Shown here: in pieces, positions 31,159-41,496 of the stretch | How the letters are laid out: each line of letters begins with the position of its first letter | How positions within the stretch are numbered: the stretch's first letter is position 1 | Origin: Haemophilus paraphrohaemolyticus | GTDB lineage: Bacteria > Pseudomonadota > Gammaproteobacteria > Enterobacterales > Pasteurellaceae | Direction of reading: 5' to 3' | NCBI RefSeq assembly: GCF_002015045.1 | Contig: NZ_MUXX01000003.1 | Location: forward strand, 117,696-181,695 | DNA length: 64,000 nt | Notes under the pieces: model-generated | What the model was told of the DNA's origin: nothing | Seen by the model: only the letters and a program-made list of their open reading frames with translations | Databases searched by the model: none | Translations under genes and position numbers: made by a program

Positions 31159-32445
31159 ATGAGCACCAAAGTTTTAGAAAAAAAATATCTCGTCCCTTTC
31201 ATTTTAATTACGAGTTTATTTGCTCTATGGGGATTTGCGAATGATATTACCAACCCAATGGTTGCCGTATTCCAAACCGTAATGGAAATTCCAGCATCTG
31301 AAGCCGCACTAGTACAATTTGCCTTCTATGGCGGTTACGGCACAATGGCAATCCCTGCCGCACTTTTTGCCAGCCGATATAGCTATAAAGCCGGCATTAT
31401 GTTGGGGTTAGTACTCTATGCGATTGGTGCCTTCTTATTCTGGCCTGCCGCAAAATATGAAGTGTTCAATTTCTTCTTAATTTCACTTTATATCTTAACT
31501 TTCGGCTTGGCTTTCTTAGAAACCACAGCAAACCCTTATATTCTAGCTATGGGCGATCCACAAACTGCAACTCGTCGTTTAAACTTTGCACAATCTTTCA
31601 ACCCACTAGGCTCAATTACAGGGATGTTCGTTGCCTCTCAATTAGTACTGACTAATTTAGAATCAGACAAACGCGATGCTGCAGGTAACTTAATTTTCCA
31701 TACGCTTTCAGAAGCAGAAAAAATGGGTATTCGTACTCATGACTTAGCTGAAATTCGTGACCCTTATGTAGCACTAGGTTTTGTGGTAGTTGCCGTGCTT
31801 GTCATCATCGGTCTTTATAAAATGCCAGCAGTAAAAGTAGAAGAAGTTGCTCGTATCTCATTTAAAGAATCTTTTGGTCGCCTAATTCAAAAAGCGAAAT
31901 ATCGTGAAGGTGTGATTGCACAAGTATTCTATGTGGGTGTGCAAATCATGTGTTGGACATTCATCGTACAATACGCTGAGCGTTTAGGTTTCACTAAAGC
32001 GGAAGGTCAAAACTTTAACATTATTGCGATGGGTATCTTCATTGTGAGCCGTTTTATCAGCACCAGTTTAATGAAATATCTTAAAGCTGAATTTATGTTA
32101 ATGCTCTTTGCTATCGGCGGATTCTTCAGCATCCTAGGTGTCATTTTCATCGACGGAGTATGGGGTTTATATTGCTTAATCTTAACTTCAGGCTTTATGT
32201 CTCTCATGTTCCCAACTATCTACGGTATCGCTTTAGATGGCTTGAAAGAAGAATCAACTTTAGGTGCAGCAGGTTTAGTAATGGCGATTGTAGGCGGTGC
32301 GTTAATGCCACCTCTACAAGGTATGATCATTGACCAAGGCGTTGTTATGGGCATCCCAGCTGTAAACTTCTCATTCATCTTACCTCTTATCTGTTTTGTG
32401 GTAATTACTATCTACGGTTACAGATGCTGGAAAGTCTTAAAATAA
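31159..32445 (+). CDS. fucP: L-fucose:proton symporter
   Basis: Major facilitator superfamily permease in the inner membrane, 428 residues with about 12 hydrophobic helices. The N-terminal FILITSLFALWGFANDITNPMV and the LAFLETTANPYILAMG segment are signatures of the FucP/GluP group, including the conserved aspartate and glutamate involved in proton and sugar coupling. It is placed in the operon between the aldolase and the lactaldehyde reductase. Confidence 0.96.
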   Translation: MSTKVLEKKYLVPFILITSLFALWGFANDITNPMVAVFQTVMEIPASEAALVQFAFYGGYGTMAIPAALFASRYSYKAGIMLGLVLYAIGAFLFWPAAKYEVFNFFLISLYILTFGLAFLETTANPYILAMGDPQTATRRLNFAQSFNPLGSITGMFVASQLVLTNLESDKRDAAGNLIFHTLSEAEKMGIRTHDLAEIRDPYVALGFVVVAVLVIIGLYKMPAVKVEEVARISFKESFGRLIQKAKYREGVIAQVFYVGVQIMCWTFIVQYAERLGFTKAEGQNFNIIAMGIFIVSRFISTSLMKYLKAEFMLMLFAIGGFFSILGVIFIDGVWGLYCLILTSGFMSLMFPTIYGIALDGLKEESTLGAAGLVMAIVGGALMPPLQGMIIDQGVVMGIPAVNFSFILPLICFVVITIYGYRCWKVLK

Positions 32446-32511
32446 ATTTCTGATGGCACAGGATGTGCCATCTTCCCCTCTTCTTTAATTTGTAAAATCA
32501 TGGAGTCTATT

Positions 32512-33663
32512 ATGGCTAATCGAATCATTCTTAATGAAACCAGTTATCATGGTACAGGCGCGATTGGACATCTTGTTGATGAAGTACGCAGTCGCCAATT
32601 TAAAAAAGCTTTTGTCGTAACTGATAAAGAATTAGTGAAATTCAAAGTTGTTGAGAAAGTTACCCGCTTGTTAGATGAAGCAGGCTTACCTTACGAGATC
32701 TTTGATGAAGTAAAAGCCAATCCAAGCGTAAAGGTGATTAAGCAAGGCGTAGCAAAATTTAAAGCCAGCGGTGCGGATTACTTAATTGCTATTGGTGGCG
32801 GTTCACCAATTGATAGCTCAAAAGCGATTGGGATTATTATCGATAACCCTGAATTTAGTGACGTATTATCACTGGAAGGTGTAGCGCCAACGCGTAATAA
32901 ATGTGTACCGATTATCGCTATTCCAACTACCGCAGGGACTGCTGCTGAAGTGACAATTAACTACGTTATTACTGATGAAGAGAGAAAACGCAAATTCGTT
33001 TGTGTTGACGTGCATGATGTTCCAATTGTTGCATTAGTCGATCCAGAAATGATGAGCAGTATGCCAAGAGGCTTAACCGCAGCAACTGGTATGGACGCCT
33101 TAACTCATGCCATTGAAGGTTACACTACCAAAGCTGCTTGGGCATTAACCGATGCATTACACTTAGAAGCAATCCGCTTGATCTCTAGCTCCTTACGCGG
33201 TGCGGTAGAAAACACCAAAGAAGGCCGTGAAGGTATGGCTCTCGGTCAATATGTTGCAGGCATGGGCTTCTCAAATGTGGGATTAGGTATTGTACATAGT
33301 ATGGCTCATCCTCTTTCAGCTTACTACGACACACCACACGGCATTGCAAATGCGGTGTTATTACCTTATGTTTTAGCATTCAATGCACCAGCAACAGGTG
33401 AGAAATTCCGTGAAATTGCACGTGCAATGGGCGTTAAAGGCGTTGATGACATGAGCCAAGAAGAGTATCGTCAAGCAGCGATTAACGCGGTAAAACAACT
33501 TTCACACGATGTTGGCATTCCTGAAAAATTACATATGATTGGCGTGAAAGAAGAGGACTTAGTTGCCCTTTCTCAAGATGCGTTGAAAGATGTATGTACA
33601 GGCGGCAACCCGCGTGATTGTACAGCAGAAGAGATCCTAGAAATCTACAAAACTGCCTTTTAA
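32512..33663 (+). CDS. fucO: Lactaldehyde reductase (propanediol oxidoreductase)
   Basis: Iron-dependent alcohol dehydrogenase that reduces L-lactaldehyde to L-1,2-propanediol, used by E. coli under anaerobic conditions. 383 residues. The NAD-binding GGGSPIDSSKAIG, the iron-ligand segments MDALTHAIEGY and GIVHSMAHPL, and YDTPHGIANAVLLP are family III dehydrogenase signatures. The start at 32512 (MANRIILNE) matches the E. coli N-terminus; GGAGT lies 5 bases upstream. It is the last gene of the operon. Confidence 0.96.
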   Translation: MANRIILNETSYHGTGAIGHLVDEVRSRQFKKAFVVTDKELVKFKVVEKVTRLLDEAGLPYEIFDEVKANPSVKVIKQGVAKFKASGADYLIAIGGGSPIDSSKAIGIIIDNPEFSDVLSLEGVAPTRNKCVPIIAIPTTAGTAAEVTINYVITDEERKRKFVCVDVHDVPIVALVDPEMMSSMPRGLTAATGMDALTHAIEGYTTKAAWALTDALHLEAIRLISSSLRGAVENTKEGREGMALGQYVAGMGFSNVGLGIVHSMAHPLSAYYDTPHGIANAVLLPYVLAFNAPATGEKFREIARAMGVKGVDDMSQEEYRQAAINAVKQLSHDVGIPEKLHMIGVKEEDLVALSQDALKDVCTGGNPRDCTAEEILEIYKTAF

Positions 33664-33695
33664 TTAGAACTATAATAAATACACAACTCCGTATT

Positions 33696-33735
33696 GCCCG
33701 ATTATTTGTCGTGTTTGAATAATCGGGCTTTTTTG
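33696..33735 (+). terminator. Rho-independent terminator of the fuc operon
   Basis: GCCCGATTATT and AATAATCGGGC form an 11-base-pair perfect stem with a 12-base loop, followed by six T. Confidence 0.92.
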
Positions 33736-33812
33736 TGACTGCGTTTTATTGACACCCTCTCTCCATCTGCCTATCATTCCTGCATTACTGATATATTTTA
33801 CGGAATAAAACT

Positions 33813-36800
33813 ATGACCAACAAAACCGCTCAACTTAAACAAGCTCTAGAAAATCGTATTCTCATTTTAGACGGTGCGATGGGGACGATGATCCAAAAAT
33901 ATAAACTGACAGAAGCCGATTTTAGAGGCGAGAAGTTTAAGGAAAGTGCGGTCGATTTACGCGGTAATAATGATTTACTGACATTAACTCAGCCACTGCT
34001 AATTTCCGCTATTCATGAGAAATATTTAGCAGCGGGTGCAGATATTATTGAAACCAATACTTTTAGTTCAACTACGATTGCTCAAGCGGATTACGACTTG
34101 CAATCTATCGCTTATGAACTCAATTTTGTTGGCGCAAAATTAGCTCGTTTGGCAACAGATAAATATAGCACACCAGAAAAACCTCGCTTTGTCGCGGGCG
34201 TGTTAGGGCCAACAAACCGTACAGCCTCCATTTCACCAGACGTAAATGATCCTGGTTTCCGTAATGTGACTTTTATGGAATTGGTGGATGCTTATGCCCA
34301 AGCAACAAAAGGCTTAATTGAAGGCGGTGCGGATTTAATTATGATCGAAACCATTTTCGATACGCTTAATGCTAAAGCGGCAGTTTTTGCCATTGAAAGC
34401 GTATTCGAAGAATTAGGCGTGGAATTGCCAATCATGATTTCTGGCACCATTACTGATGCTTCAGGACGAACTCTTTCTGGGCAGACTACCGAGGCTTTCT
34501 ATAACTCCCTCCGTCACGCTAAACCACTGACATTCGGATTGAACTGTGCGCTAGGCCCGAAAGAACTTCGCCAATATGTTGAACAACTATCTAAAATCAG
34601 CGAAACCTATGTTTCCGTCCACCCAAATGCTGGCTTACCAAATGCCTTTGGTGGCTACGATTTAGGGGCAGAAGAGATGGCTGCTCACTTAAAAGAGTGG
34701 GCTGAAAGTGGCTTTGTAAACATTATCGGTGGTTGTTGTGGTACCACACCGGAACACATTAAAGCCTTTGCCGAGTCGGTAGAAAACATCCCGCCACGCA
34801 AGTTGCCACAAATCAAAACAGCAATGCGTTTGTCAGGTTTAGAACCTCTCAATATTGATGATGAAAGCCTATTCGTGAACGTGGGCGAACGTAATAACGT
34901 GACAGGTTCGGCGAAATTTAAGCGTTTAATTAAAGAAGATAAATTTGCCGAAGCCATTGAAATTGCTATCGACCAAGTAGAAAACGGAGCGCAAGTGATC
35001 GACGTGAATATGGACGAAGCCTTGCTCGATGGCAAAAAATGCATGACCCGTTTCCTCAACATTATGGCGACGGAACCCGATGCGGCCAAAGTGCCAGTGA
35101 TGATTGACTCGTCTAAATGGGAAGTGATTGAGGCTGGCTTGCAGTCAGTACAAGGTAAACCAATCGTTAACTCTATTTCCTTAAAAGAAGGTGAGGAAAA
35201 ATTTATCCATCAGGCTAAATTGGTGCGTAAATACGGTGCAGCCGTTGTGGTGATGGCATTTGATGAAGTGGGGCAAGCCGATACCGAAGAGCGTAAAGTG
35301 GAAATCTGTACCCGTGCCTATAACATCTTAGTCGAGCAAGTTGGCTTCCCGCCAGAAGACATCATTTTTGACCCAAATATTTTCGCCATCGGCACAGGGA
35401 TTGAGGAACACAGCAATTACGGCGTGGATTTCATTAACGCCACAGGTCGTATTAAACGTACCCTACCACACGCGAAAATCTCGGGCGGGGTGTCGAATGT
35501 GTCTTTCTCATTCCGTGGTAACAATGTGATGCGTGAAGCCATTCATGCCGTCTTCCTCTATCACGCGATCAAACAAGGCATGGATATGGGAATTGTGAAT
35601 GCAGGACAGCTCGCGATTTACGATGATCTTGATCCGGAATTACGCAATGTGATTGAAGACGCCGTCTTAAACCGCACGCCGGATGGCACAGAGCGTTTAT
35701 TGGATATTGCGGAAAAATATCGCAACCAAGGCAACGATGAAAGTGCGGTAGATTCCGTCGCTGAATGGCGCACGTGGCCTGTGGAAGAACGCTTAAAACA
35801 CGCACTCGTGAAAGGGATTACTACGCATATCATCGAAGATACCGAAGAGGCGCGCCAAAAATTGCCAACGCCGTTAGAGGTGATCGAAGGCCCGCTTATG
35901 GCTGGCATGGACGTAGTGGGCGATTTATTCGGCGACGGCAAAATGTTCCTCCCACAAGTGGTGAAATCGGCGCGCGTGATGAAACAATCCGTGGCGTACT
36001 TAGAGCCGTTTATCAACGCCACCAAACAAAAAGGCTCCAGCAACGGCAAAGTGGTGATCGCCACCGTGAAAGGCGACGTGCATGACATCGGCAAAAACAT
36101 CGTGAGCGTGGTGTTGCAATGTAATAACTTTGAAGTGATCGACTTAGGCGTGATGGTGCCGGCGGATAAAATCATTCAAACCGCCATTGATGAAAAAGCG
36201 GATATTATCGGCTTGAGCGGTTTGATTACGCCATCTTTAGACGAAATGGAATACTTCCTTGGCGAAATGACGCGTTTAGGGTTGAACTTGCCGGTGTTGA
36301 TCGGCGGTGCAACCACATCTAAAGAACATACTGCGATTAAACTTTATCCAAAATACAAGCAACATGGTGTGTTCTATACCTCTAATGCATCAAGAGCGGT
36401 AACGGTTTGCGCAACTTTGATGAACCCGGAAGGCCGTGCGGCATTATGGGAACAATTCAAGAAAGATTACGAAAAAATCCAACAATCTTTTGCCAATCGC
36501 AAACCTCTGCGTAAACAACTCAGTATTGAAGAAGCACGCGCCAACCGTTTTGACGGCTTTAGTGGCGAATGGGCGGATTATGTGCCACCAACACCAAAAC
36601 AAACGGGCATTGTCGAATTTAAAAACGTACCAATTGCCGAACTGCGCAAATTTATCGACTGGTCACCATTCTTCCGTATTTGGGGCTTGATGGGCGGCTA
36701 CCCTGATGCCTTTGATTATCCGGAAGGCGGTGAAGAAGCACGAAGAGTGTGGAATGATGCACAAGTGGTATTGGATGAATTAGAACAAAACCACAAACTC

Positions 36801-37502
36801 AACCCAAGCGGTATTTTAGGCATCTTCCCTGCGGAACGTGTGGGCGACGATGTGGTGCTATTTTCTGATGAAGAACGTACGCAAACCATTGGTACGGCTT
36901 ACGGCTTACGCCAACAAACGGAACGTGGTAAAAACAGCAAAAGCCCGTTTAACTTTGCCCTAAGTGACTTTATTGCCGATCGCGAAAGCGGCAAAAAAGA
37001 CTGGATGGGGATGTTCGCCGTCTGTGCGGGTATTGAAGAAATGGCATTAGTGGAAGGCTATAAAGCAGCGGGCGATGACTACAATGCTATCTTGCTACAG
37101 GCTGTGGGCGACCGCCTCGCCGAAGCAATGGCGGAATATCTGCACTTTGAGCTACGCACCCGCATTTGGGGCTACACGCAAGAAGAATTCGACAATCAAG
37201 GTTTAATCAATGAAAACTATGTCGGCATCCGCCCTGCACCTGGTTACCCAAGCTGTCCAGAACATACGGAAAAAGCCTTGATTTGGGATTTATTAGAAGT
37301 GGAACAACGCATCGGCATGAAACTCACCGAAAGCTACGCCATGTGGCCTGCCGCTTCCGTCTGCGGCTGGTACTTCACCCACCCTGCAAGTAACTATTTC
37401 ACTTTAGGTCGCATCGATGAAGACCAAGCTCAAGATTATGCCAAACGTAAAGGCTGGGATGAGAGAGAGATGTTGAAATGGTTGGGTGTGGCGATGAAGT
37501 AG
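33813..37502 (+). CDS. metH: Cobalamin-dependent methionine synthase
   Basis: Transfers the methyl group of methyltetrahydrofolate to homocysteine through cobalamin. 1229 residues in the usual order: homocysteine domain with zinc cysteines ([11 protein letters not shown] and [10 protein letters not shown]), pterin domain from about residue 350, cobalamin domain with the cobalt-ligand motif [10 protein letters not shown] near residue 760, and reactivation domain with [12 protein letters not shown] near the C-terminus. It contains two AAGTGCGGT cores (33944-33952 and 35741-35749), the H. influenzae-type uptake signal foreign to the rest of the window. The middle of the gene (about 35.7-36.3 kb) looks more GC-rich than its neighbours, consistent with recombination from another Pasteurellaceae. 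Confidence 0.97.
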   Translation: MTNKTAQLKQALENRILILDGAMGTMIQKYKLTEADFRGEKFKESAVDLRGNNDLLTLTQPLLISAIHEKYLAAGADIIETNTFSSTTIAQADYDLQSIAYELNFVGAKLARLATDKYSTPEKPRFVAGVLGPTNRTASISPDVNDPGFRNVTFMELVDAYAQATKGLIEGGADLIMIETIFDTLNAKAAVFAIESVFEELGVELPIMISGTITDASGRTLSGQTTEAFYNSLRHAKPLTFGLNCALGPKELRQYVEQLSKISETYVSVHPNAGLPNAFGGYDLGAEEMAAHLKEWAESGFVNIIGGCCGTTPEHIKAFAESVENIPPRKLPQIKTAMRLSGLEPLNIDDESLFVNVGERNNVTGSAKFKRLIKEDKFAEAIEIAIDQVENGAQVIDVNMDEALLDGKKCMTRFLNIMATEPDAAKVPVMIDSSKWEVIEAGLQSVQGKPIVNSISLKEGEEKFIHQAKLVRKYGAAVVVMAFDEVGQADTEERKVEICTRAYNILVEQVGFPPEDIIFDPNIFAIGTGIEEHSNYGVDFINATGRIKRTLPHAKISGGVSNVSFSFRGNNVMREAIHAVFLYHAIKQGMDMGIVNAGQLAIYDDLDPELRNVIEDAVLNRTPDGTERLLDIAEKYRNQGNDESAVDSVAEWRTWPVEERLKHALVKGITTHIIEDTEEARQKLPTPLEVIEGPLMAGMDVVGDLFGDGKMFLPQVVKSARVMKQSVAYLEPFINATKQKGSSNGKVVIATVKGDVHDIGKNIVSVVLQCNNFEVIDLGVMVPADKIIQTAIDEKADIIGLSGLITPSLDEMEYFLGEMTRLGLNLPVLIGGATTSKEHTAIKLYPKYKQHGVFYTSNASRAVTVCATLMNPEGRAALWEQFKKDYEKIQQSFANRKPLRKQLSIEEARANRFDGFSGEWADYVPPTPKQTGIVEFKNVPIAELRKFIDWSPFFRIWGLMGGYPDAFDYPEGGEEARRVWNDAQVVLDELEQNHKLNPSGILGIFPAERVGDDVVLFSDEERTQTIGTAYGLRQQTERGKNSKSPFNFALSDFIADRESGKKDWMGMFAVCAGIEEMALVEGYKAAGDDYNAILLQAVGDRLAEAMAEYLHFELRTRIWGYTQEEFDNQGLINENYVGIRPAPGYPSCPEHTEKALIWDLLEVEQRIGMKLTESYAMWPAASVCGWYFTHPASNYFTLGRIDEDQAQDYAKRKGWDEREMLKWLGVAMK

Positions 37503-37613
37503 GGAATAATAAAACCTCAGGTAACAAATAGGAATTTAAACTATAGATGCCACGTTTTACGTTAAATATAATACTATTTTACGAACTTTATACATAGAAC
37601 TAAGGAAATAAAT

Positions 37614-38517
37614 ATGACTAAAATCAGACTTGAAATAGCGGTTTTGAATATTGCAATGCACAATCATGACAAAGGTGAGCTATCTTATGAAAATTTATTT
37701 CATACATTAAATAACGATGATGTTGAAGCTCAGTTAGACGAAACTCATGCGGCTTGTATAGGTGAATTAAATGTAAGCAAGCAATATGGAGAACAACGTT
37801 ACTTTCTTGGTCAAATATATAAGTATGCCAAAATAGATCCCGAACGAGATTGTTTGAATACTAGAACTAAGAAAGCTGCAACTGATGAAGAGAAAAAATC
37901 ATTAATTGTGCCAAAGCATTTAAGACCACATTTTGTCAAAATTCCATTTGTTTTTATTCCAAAAGGTCATAGATTGTACATTCAAACAAAGCATAAGCAG
38001 AACCTATTTGGAATTACGAAAGCTAAAAAATTATTTGAGTTATTAATTCAAAGTAAAGAAATTTCTCAAAAATTTGGGGATATAGAAGTTACTATTGAAC
38101 CTGATTCAGCAGAGGTAGAAAGACTAATTAATAGAAACGATATTGATAAGTTAATTGTAGATATTGTTCGACCTAATCCTGATGATATTGGTTGTGTAGA
38201 ACAAACTTTATTAGAAAAAATGAAGAAACGTAACCTTAAAAAAACAAAGAACTGAATATATATCAACTAAAGAGGAAAATTTAGTTCTCGATGAGGATTT
38301 AAAAGCAGAAATTAAAATTGCAGCCTCTAATGGGAAAGTTGTTGCCGAAGGAGTAAATGTTGAGAATGAAAAATGGAAAATTTCTACAGAAGAAACTAAT
38401 CTAGTTATTAAAACTTCGTATGAGGCTGATAGAAATGAAGAAAATAGAGGAGAAGATCCTGCAGAAAAACGCTTAATAGAAACAGCATTTGATACTCACA
38501 ATGAGATAATTAAATAG
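37614..38517 (+). pseudogene. DUF4747-like protein, frameshifted at a run of seven A
   Basis: The first frame runs 37614-38255 (213 residues) and stops after KKRNLKKTKN. Removing one A from the A7 run at 38238-38244 would continue the frame to TAG at 38515-38517, giving about 300 residues. The segments FVFIPKGHRLYIQTK, FGDIEVTIEPDS and IVDIVRPNPDDIG resemble the DUF4747 family as I remember it, whose proteins are about this long. Function is unknown. AAGGAA precedes the ATG. The restored stop overlaps the ribosome site of the next gene, a coupling that supports the reading as one gene. It is a sequence error, an inactivated gene or a slippage-controlled switch. It is AT-rich and accessory. 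Confidence 0.65.
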
Positions 38518-38527
38518 GATTTATAAT

Positions 38528-39097
38528 ATGGCTAAAAGGTTAAAAGCTAGCTATAAAGATAGCTATGAAATATTCCAATATTATTGGAATACTTATGGTG
38601 GTTGGAGAGCATTATTAAGTTCGCCTTATCTACATGTAGCTTTCTTTTTACTTTTTCTAACTCACCATCAATGGATGTCAAGAGATTGGTGGAATCAAAG
38701 CTTATCAATACTTCCAAATCTCCTAGGATTTTCATTAGGTGGCTTTGCTATCTTTCTTGGCTTAGGTGACGAACAATTTAGAGCAATTTTAGCTGAAAAA
38801 GATGATCGGGAGAGAAACTCAGCCTATACTTTAGTATCAGCTACATTTGTTCATTTTATATTAATTCAAGCGTTGGGAATTATTTTTGCCTTATTAGCAA
38901 AATCACTGGCATATCAACCAAATTGGTTACCTGATAGCTATATGATCTATTTTTCTGTAATTACACCTATATTTTGGGGGCTTGGTTATTTATTTTTACT
39001 TTATTCAATAACATCTATGATGGCAGTAGTTATGGCAATATTTAGATGTACTAAATGGTATGAAAAATATCAAGAAATCCATAGTAAAGATAAGTAA
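38528..39097 (+). CDS. Four-helix inner-membrane protein, partner of the DUF4747-like gene
   Basis: 189 residues, not recognised. After a basic N-terminus there are about four hydrophobic segments: 34-46, 59-78, 98-123 and 133-168, the last possibly two helices. A charged cytoplasmic-type loop (GDEQFRAILAEKDDRERN) lies between the second and third. The C-terminal tail is charged. The gene starts 11 bases after the restored stop of the upstream gene, so the two form an operon. A soluble ~300-residue protein paired with a small four-helix membrane protein recalls phage-exclusion pairs such as lambda RexA/RexB; that comparison is architectural, not from sequence homology. Confidence 0.6.
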   Translation: MAKRLKASYKDSYEIFQYYWNTYGGWRALLSSPYLHVAFFLLFLTHHQWMSRDWWNQSLSILPNLLGFSLGGFAIFLGLGDEQFRAILAEKDDRERNSAYTLVSATFVHFILIQALGIIFALLAKSLAYQPNWLPDSYMIYFSVITPIFWGLGYLFLLYSITSMMAVVMAIFRCTKWYEKYQEIHSKDK

Positions 39098-39444
39098 CTC
39101 TACCGATGCCATTTCTCTCTGATGGCGCAAGCGTCCTCGATTGTGCCTATCAACTAAAAGTGCGGTCAAAAAATCCAAAGGATTTTGAATATTGTTTTTA
39201 CCAACAGCTTATGGGTAAAATTCACAATGTTTTTATTAAATAGCACCAGCGTGGACGCTGGCTCTATCTTTCTTTATTAGCACAATCTGTTACGCACGCT
39301 TCCCAGCGTGTGCCTAATTCCAACAAAAACACTTCAAAAATCAACCGCACTTTAATTTAATTTCCAAGGCAAACGCTAGGAAACGCGCAGCGACATAAGC
39401 ATTAAACACAAAAAGTGCGGTGAAAATTTTCAGTATTTTTAGAT
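39098..39444. other. Non-coding stretch with H. influenzae-type uptake signals and small hairpins
   Basis: No gene. Three copies of AAGTGCGGT occur at 39158-39166 (+), 39344-39352 (-) and 39413-39421 (+), the last followed by GAAAATTTT as in the extended Hin-type consensus. The sequence also has CCAGCGTggACGCTGG at about 39245-39260 and related GCGTCC/CAGCGTG motifs, a kind of repeat I see nowhere else in this window. This looks like DNA from a Pasteurellaceae of the other uptake dialect. Confidence 0.65.
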
Positions 39445-39672
39445 TTATTGCAACAACCAATCCACCACATAAATCACTTCAATCCCATCAATCTCTTTTT
39501 GTTCGTAATATTTCCCGGTAATTAAGATCTTTTTATAGTTATCTTTAATATACAAAAGATTATCGGTTTCGTGGGTATTTTCAGGGATTTCAACATATAA
39601 AATCTCATCGGCTTTTCGGGCGATAACATCAATTTCTTTACTGTCGAGTTTACCGACATCTACGGTATAACC
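39445..39672 (-). pseudogene. Relic C-terminus of an ATPase with a DUF4143 end
   Basis: Open reverse frame of 75 residues with no start codon, ending in TAA at 39445. It begins GYTVDVGKLDSKEIDVIARK and ends IEVIYVVDWLLQ. This is the pattern of the C-terminal restriction-endonuclease-like domain of AAA ATPases carrying DUF4143 (GKLDxKEIDFIA, then LKIKDNYPKY, then a final DFLL). Everything upstream of this end, including the ATPase core, is missing, so it is a deletion remnant. Confidence 0.6.
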
Positions 39673-39737
39673 TTACCCTACTTTTTACATTATAATTACG
39701 CTATCATACCCACCTTTAATTTTTCTCGTAAAGTATT

Positions 39738-40217
39738 ATGTTCAACAAATTCAAACTAGCCTTAATCGGCATTACATTAGCGACGCTTTTTGGCTGTACA
39801 ACAACGCCTAACAAGCAACAGCAAAAAAAATCTGCTCAAGCACTATATCTGAAAGAAGAGATTACACAGTCGGAATTAAATAACCCGAAAGATTACAAAC
39901 GCTATTACTATGTTTGTAAACATGCTGTGACAGGAGAACGATCATCACTAACCACCTATTTTCCCCTTTCACGCGAGAGCCGAAAAAAAGAGAATTTTGG
40001 TATCTATTTTCAGCTAAATGGTGGGAAAGCTGTGCCGTTCGATCATATTCACAATAGAGAATTAAATGCTCGCGGAACGCGTTTCGAGGTTATTTATCGT
40101 TCATATTACCCAATTCAAGGAAGCACCATTGAGCTTGTAGCACGCCAACATGGTTCAACTTACTACAAAATTTATCAAGGTCAGCGAATAGATTGGTTGA
40201 ATTGTAAAGGTGGCTAA
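39738..40217 (+). CDS. Hypothetical lipoprotein
   Basis: 159 residues with a lipoprotein signal: basic start, hydrophobic core and lipobox LFGC with cysteine at residue 20. The mature part has a Lys/Gln-rich tether, then a compact domain containing YYYVCKHAV and ending in WLNCKGG, so two cysteines could form a disulfide bridge. The overall pattern (beta-rich, about 100 residues, N- and C-terminal cysteines) resembles MliC-type lysozyme inhibitors, but I see no decisive motif. No convincing ribosome site is seen right before the ATG. A terminator pair follows. Confidence 0.6.
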   Translation: MFNKFKLALIGITLATLFGCTTTPNKQQQKKSAQALYLKEEITQSELNNPKDYKRYYYVCKHAVTGERSSLTTYFPLSRESRKKENFGIYFQLNGGKAVPFDHIHNRELNARGTRFEVIYRSYYPIQGSTIELVARQHGSTYYKIYQGQRIDWLNCKGG

Positions 40218-40230
40218 CATTAGTCAATAA

Positions 40231-40276
40231 AAAAGCGGTGAAATTTGCAGAATGTTTTGCAAATCTCACCGCTTAT
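40231..40276. terminator. Bidirectional terminator from inverted uptake signals
   Basis: AAAAGCGGTGaaatttgca faces GCAAATCTCACCGCTT. It separates the convergent lipoprotein gene and dnaJ and can serve both. Confidence 0.75.
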
Positions 40277-40290
40277 CTTTATGACCTAGA

Positions 40291-41442
40291 TTATTTACCT
40301 AAATTACTAAAGAAATTCTTCACGCTATTTAGAAACCCTTCTTGCTGAGGGCGATGTTGGCTTTTGCCTTCTAAGCTCTCTTCTAATTTGCGGAGTAACT
40401 CTTTTTGCTCTTCGTTGAGGGAAACCGGCGTTTCGACAATCACGCGACAGATTAAATCGCCCGCGTAACCACCTCTTGCACTCATCACACCTTTACCACG
40501 CACTCGGAACAGTTTGCCTGTTTGGGTTTCTGCTGGGATTTTGAGTTTTAATTTACCGTCTAAGGTTGGCACTTCAATTTCGCCACCTAAAGCCGCAAGA
40601 GTAAAGCTAATAGGCACTTCACAGTAGAGGTTTGAGCCGTCGCGTTCAAAAATTTCGTGTTCACGAACGTGAATCACCACATATAAATCGCCTGCTGGTG
40701 CACCATTCTCGCCTGCAGCCCCCTCGCCTGATAAGCGGAGTTGGTTACCAGTGTCTACGCCTGCTGGAATGGTGACGGATAAGTTTTTCGTTTTTTGAAT
40801 GCGTCCGTCACCGTGGCAAGAGTGGCACGGTTTTTCGATTTTTTTACCTGTACCGTGACAAGTCGGACAGAGACTTTCGGTCATAAAGAAGCCTTGCTGA
40901 CGGCGTACTCGACCTGAACCGTGGCAGTGCGGACAAGTTTCCACTTTAGAATCTTTTTCTGCACCACTACCGTGGCAGGTATCACACTCAGCTAATGTAG
41001 AAAGACGAATATCCTTTTTACAGCCTTTTACTGCTTCTTCTAAAGTAATTTCGATATCGTAACGTAAGTCATCGCCACGCACAACACGTTGACGACGACC
41101 CCCGCCAGCACCGAAACCACCGCCGAACATTTCGCTGAAGATGTCTTCAAAGCCACCGAAACCGCCACCACCAAAGCCTTCGAATCCGCCAAAACCGCCT
41201 GCACCGCCACCGCCTTGTTCAAAGGCCGCATGACCATATTGGTCGTAAGCTGCACGTTTTTCAGCATCGCCTAGTACTTCATAAGCTTCGTTGATCTCTT
41301 TAAATTTTTCTTCTGCATCTTTGCTGCCTTGGTTTTTATCCGGGTGGTGTTTAGACGCTAAACGTTTATAAGCACGTTTGATATCGTTCTCACTTGCCCC
41401 TTTTTGTAAGCCAAGGACTTCGTAATAATCTTTTTTTGCCAT
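40291..41442 (-). CDS. dnaJ: Chaperone protein DnaJ
   Basis: Hsp40 co-chaperone that stimulates the DnaK ATPase and hands over unfolded proteins. The J domain with the HPD motif (ASKHHPDKN) is at residues 1-70. A Gly/Phe-rich linker runs to ~130, then the zinc domain with four CxxCxGxG repeats ([32 protein letters not shown]), then the C-terminal substrate domains. At 383 residues it is standard. Unlike the usual close dnaK-dnaJ pair, an extra gene and a palindromic repeat separate it from dnaK here. Confidence 0.98.
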   Translation of the reverse strand: MAKKDYYEVLGLQKGASENDIKRAYKRLASKHHPDKNQGSKDAEEKFKEINEAYEVLGDAEKRAAYDQYGHAAFEQGGGGAGGFGGFEGFGGGGFGGFEDIFSEMFGGGFGAGGGRRQRVVRGDDLRYDIEITLEEAVKGCKKDIRLSTLAECDTCHGSGAEKDSKVETCPHCHGSGRVRRQQGFFMTESLCPTCHGTGKKIEKPCHSCHGDGRIQKTKNLSVTIPAGVDTGNQLRLSGEGAAGENGAPAGDLYVVIHVREHEIFERDGSNLYCEVPISFTLAALGGEIEVPTLDGKLKLKIPAETQTGKLFRVRGKGVMSARGGYAGDLICRVIVETPVSLNEEQKELLRKLEESLEGKSQHRPQQEGFLNSVKNFFSNLGK

Positions 41443-41496
41443 AATATTTCTATTTGTAAATATGTATTGTAATTTGACCGCTTGAATTCGCTATTT

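Noticed and set aside
36815..36822. AAGCGGT inside metH as evidence against foreign origin
   Set aside because: It lies in ordinary coding sequence (Pro-Ser-Gly) without the first two bases of the Apl core; a single partial match does not outweigh two full Hin cores.
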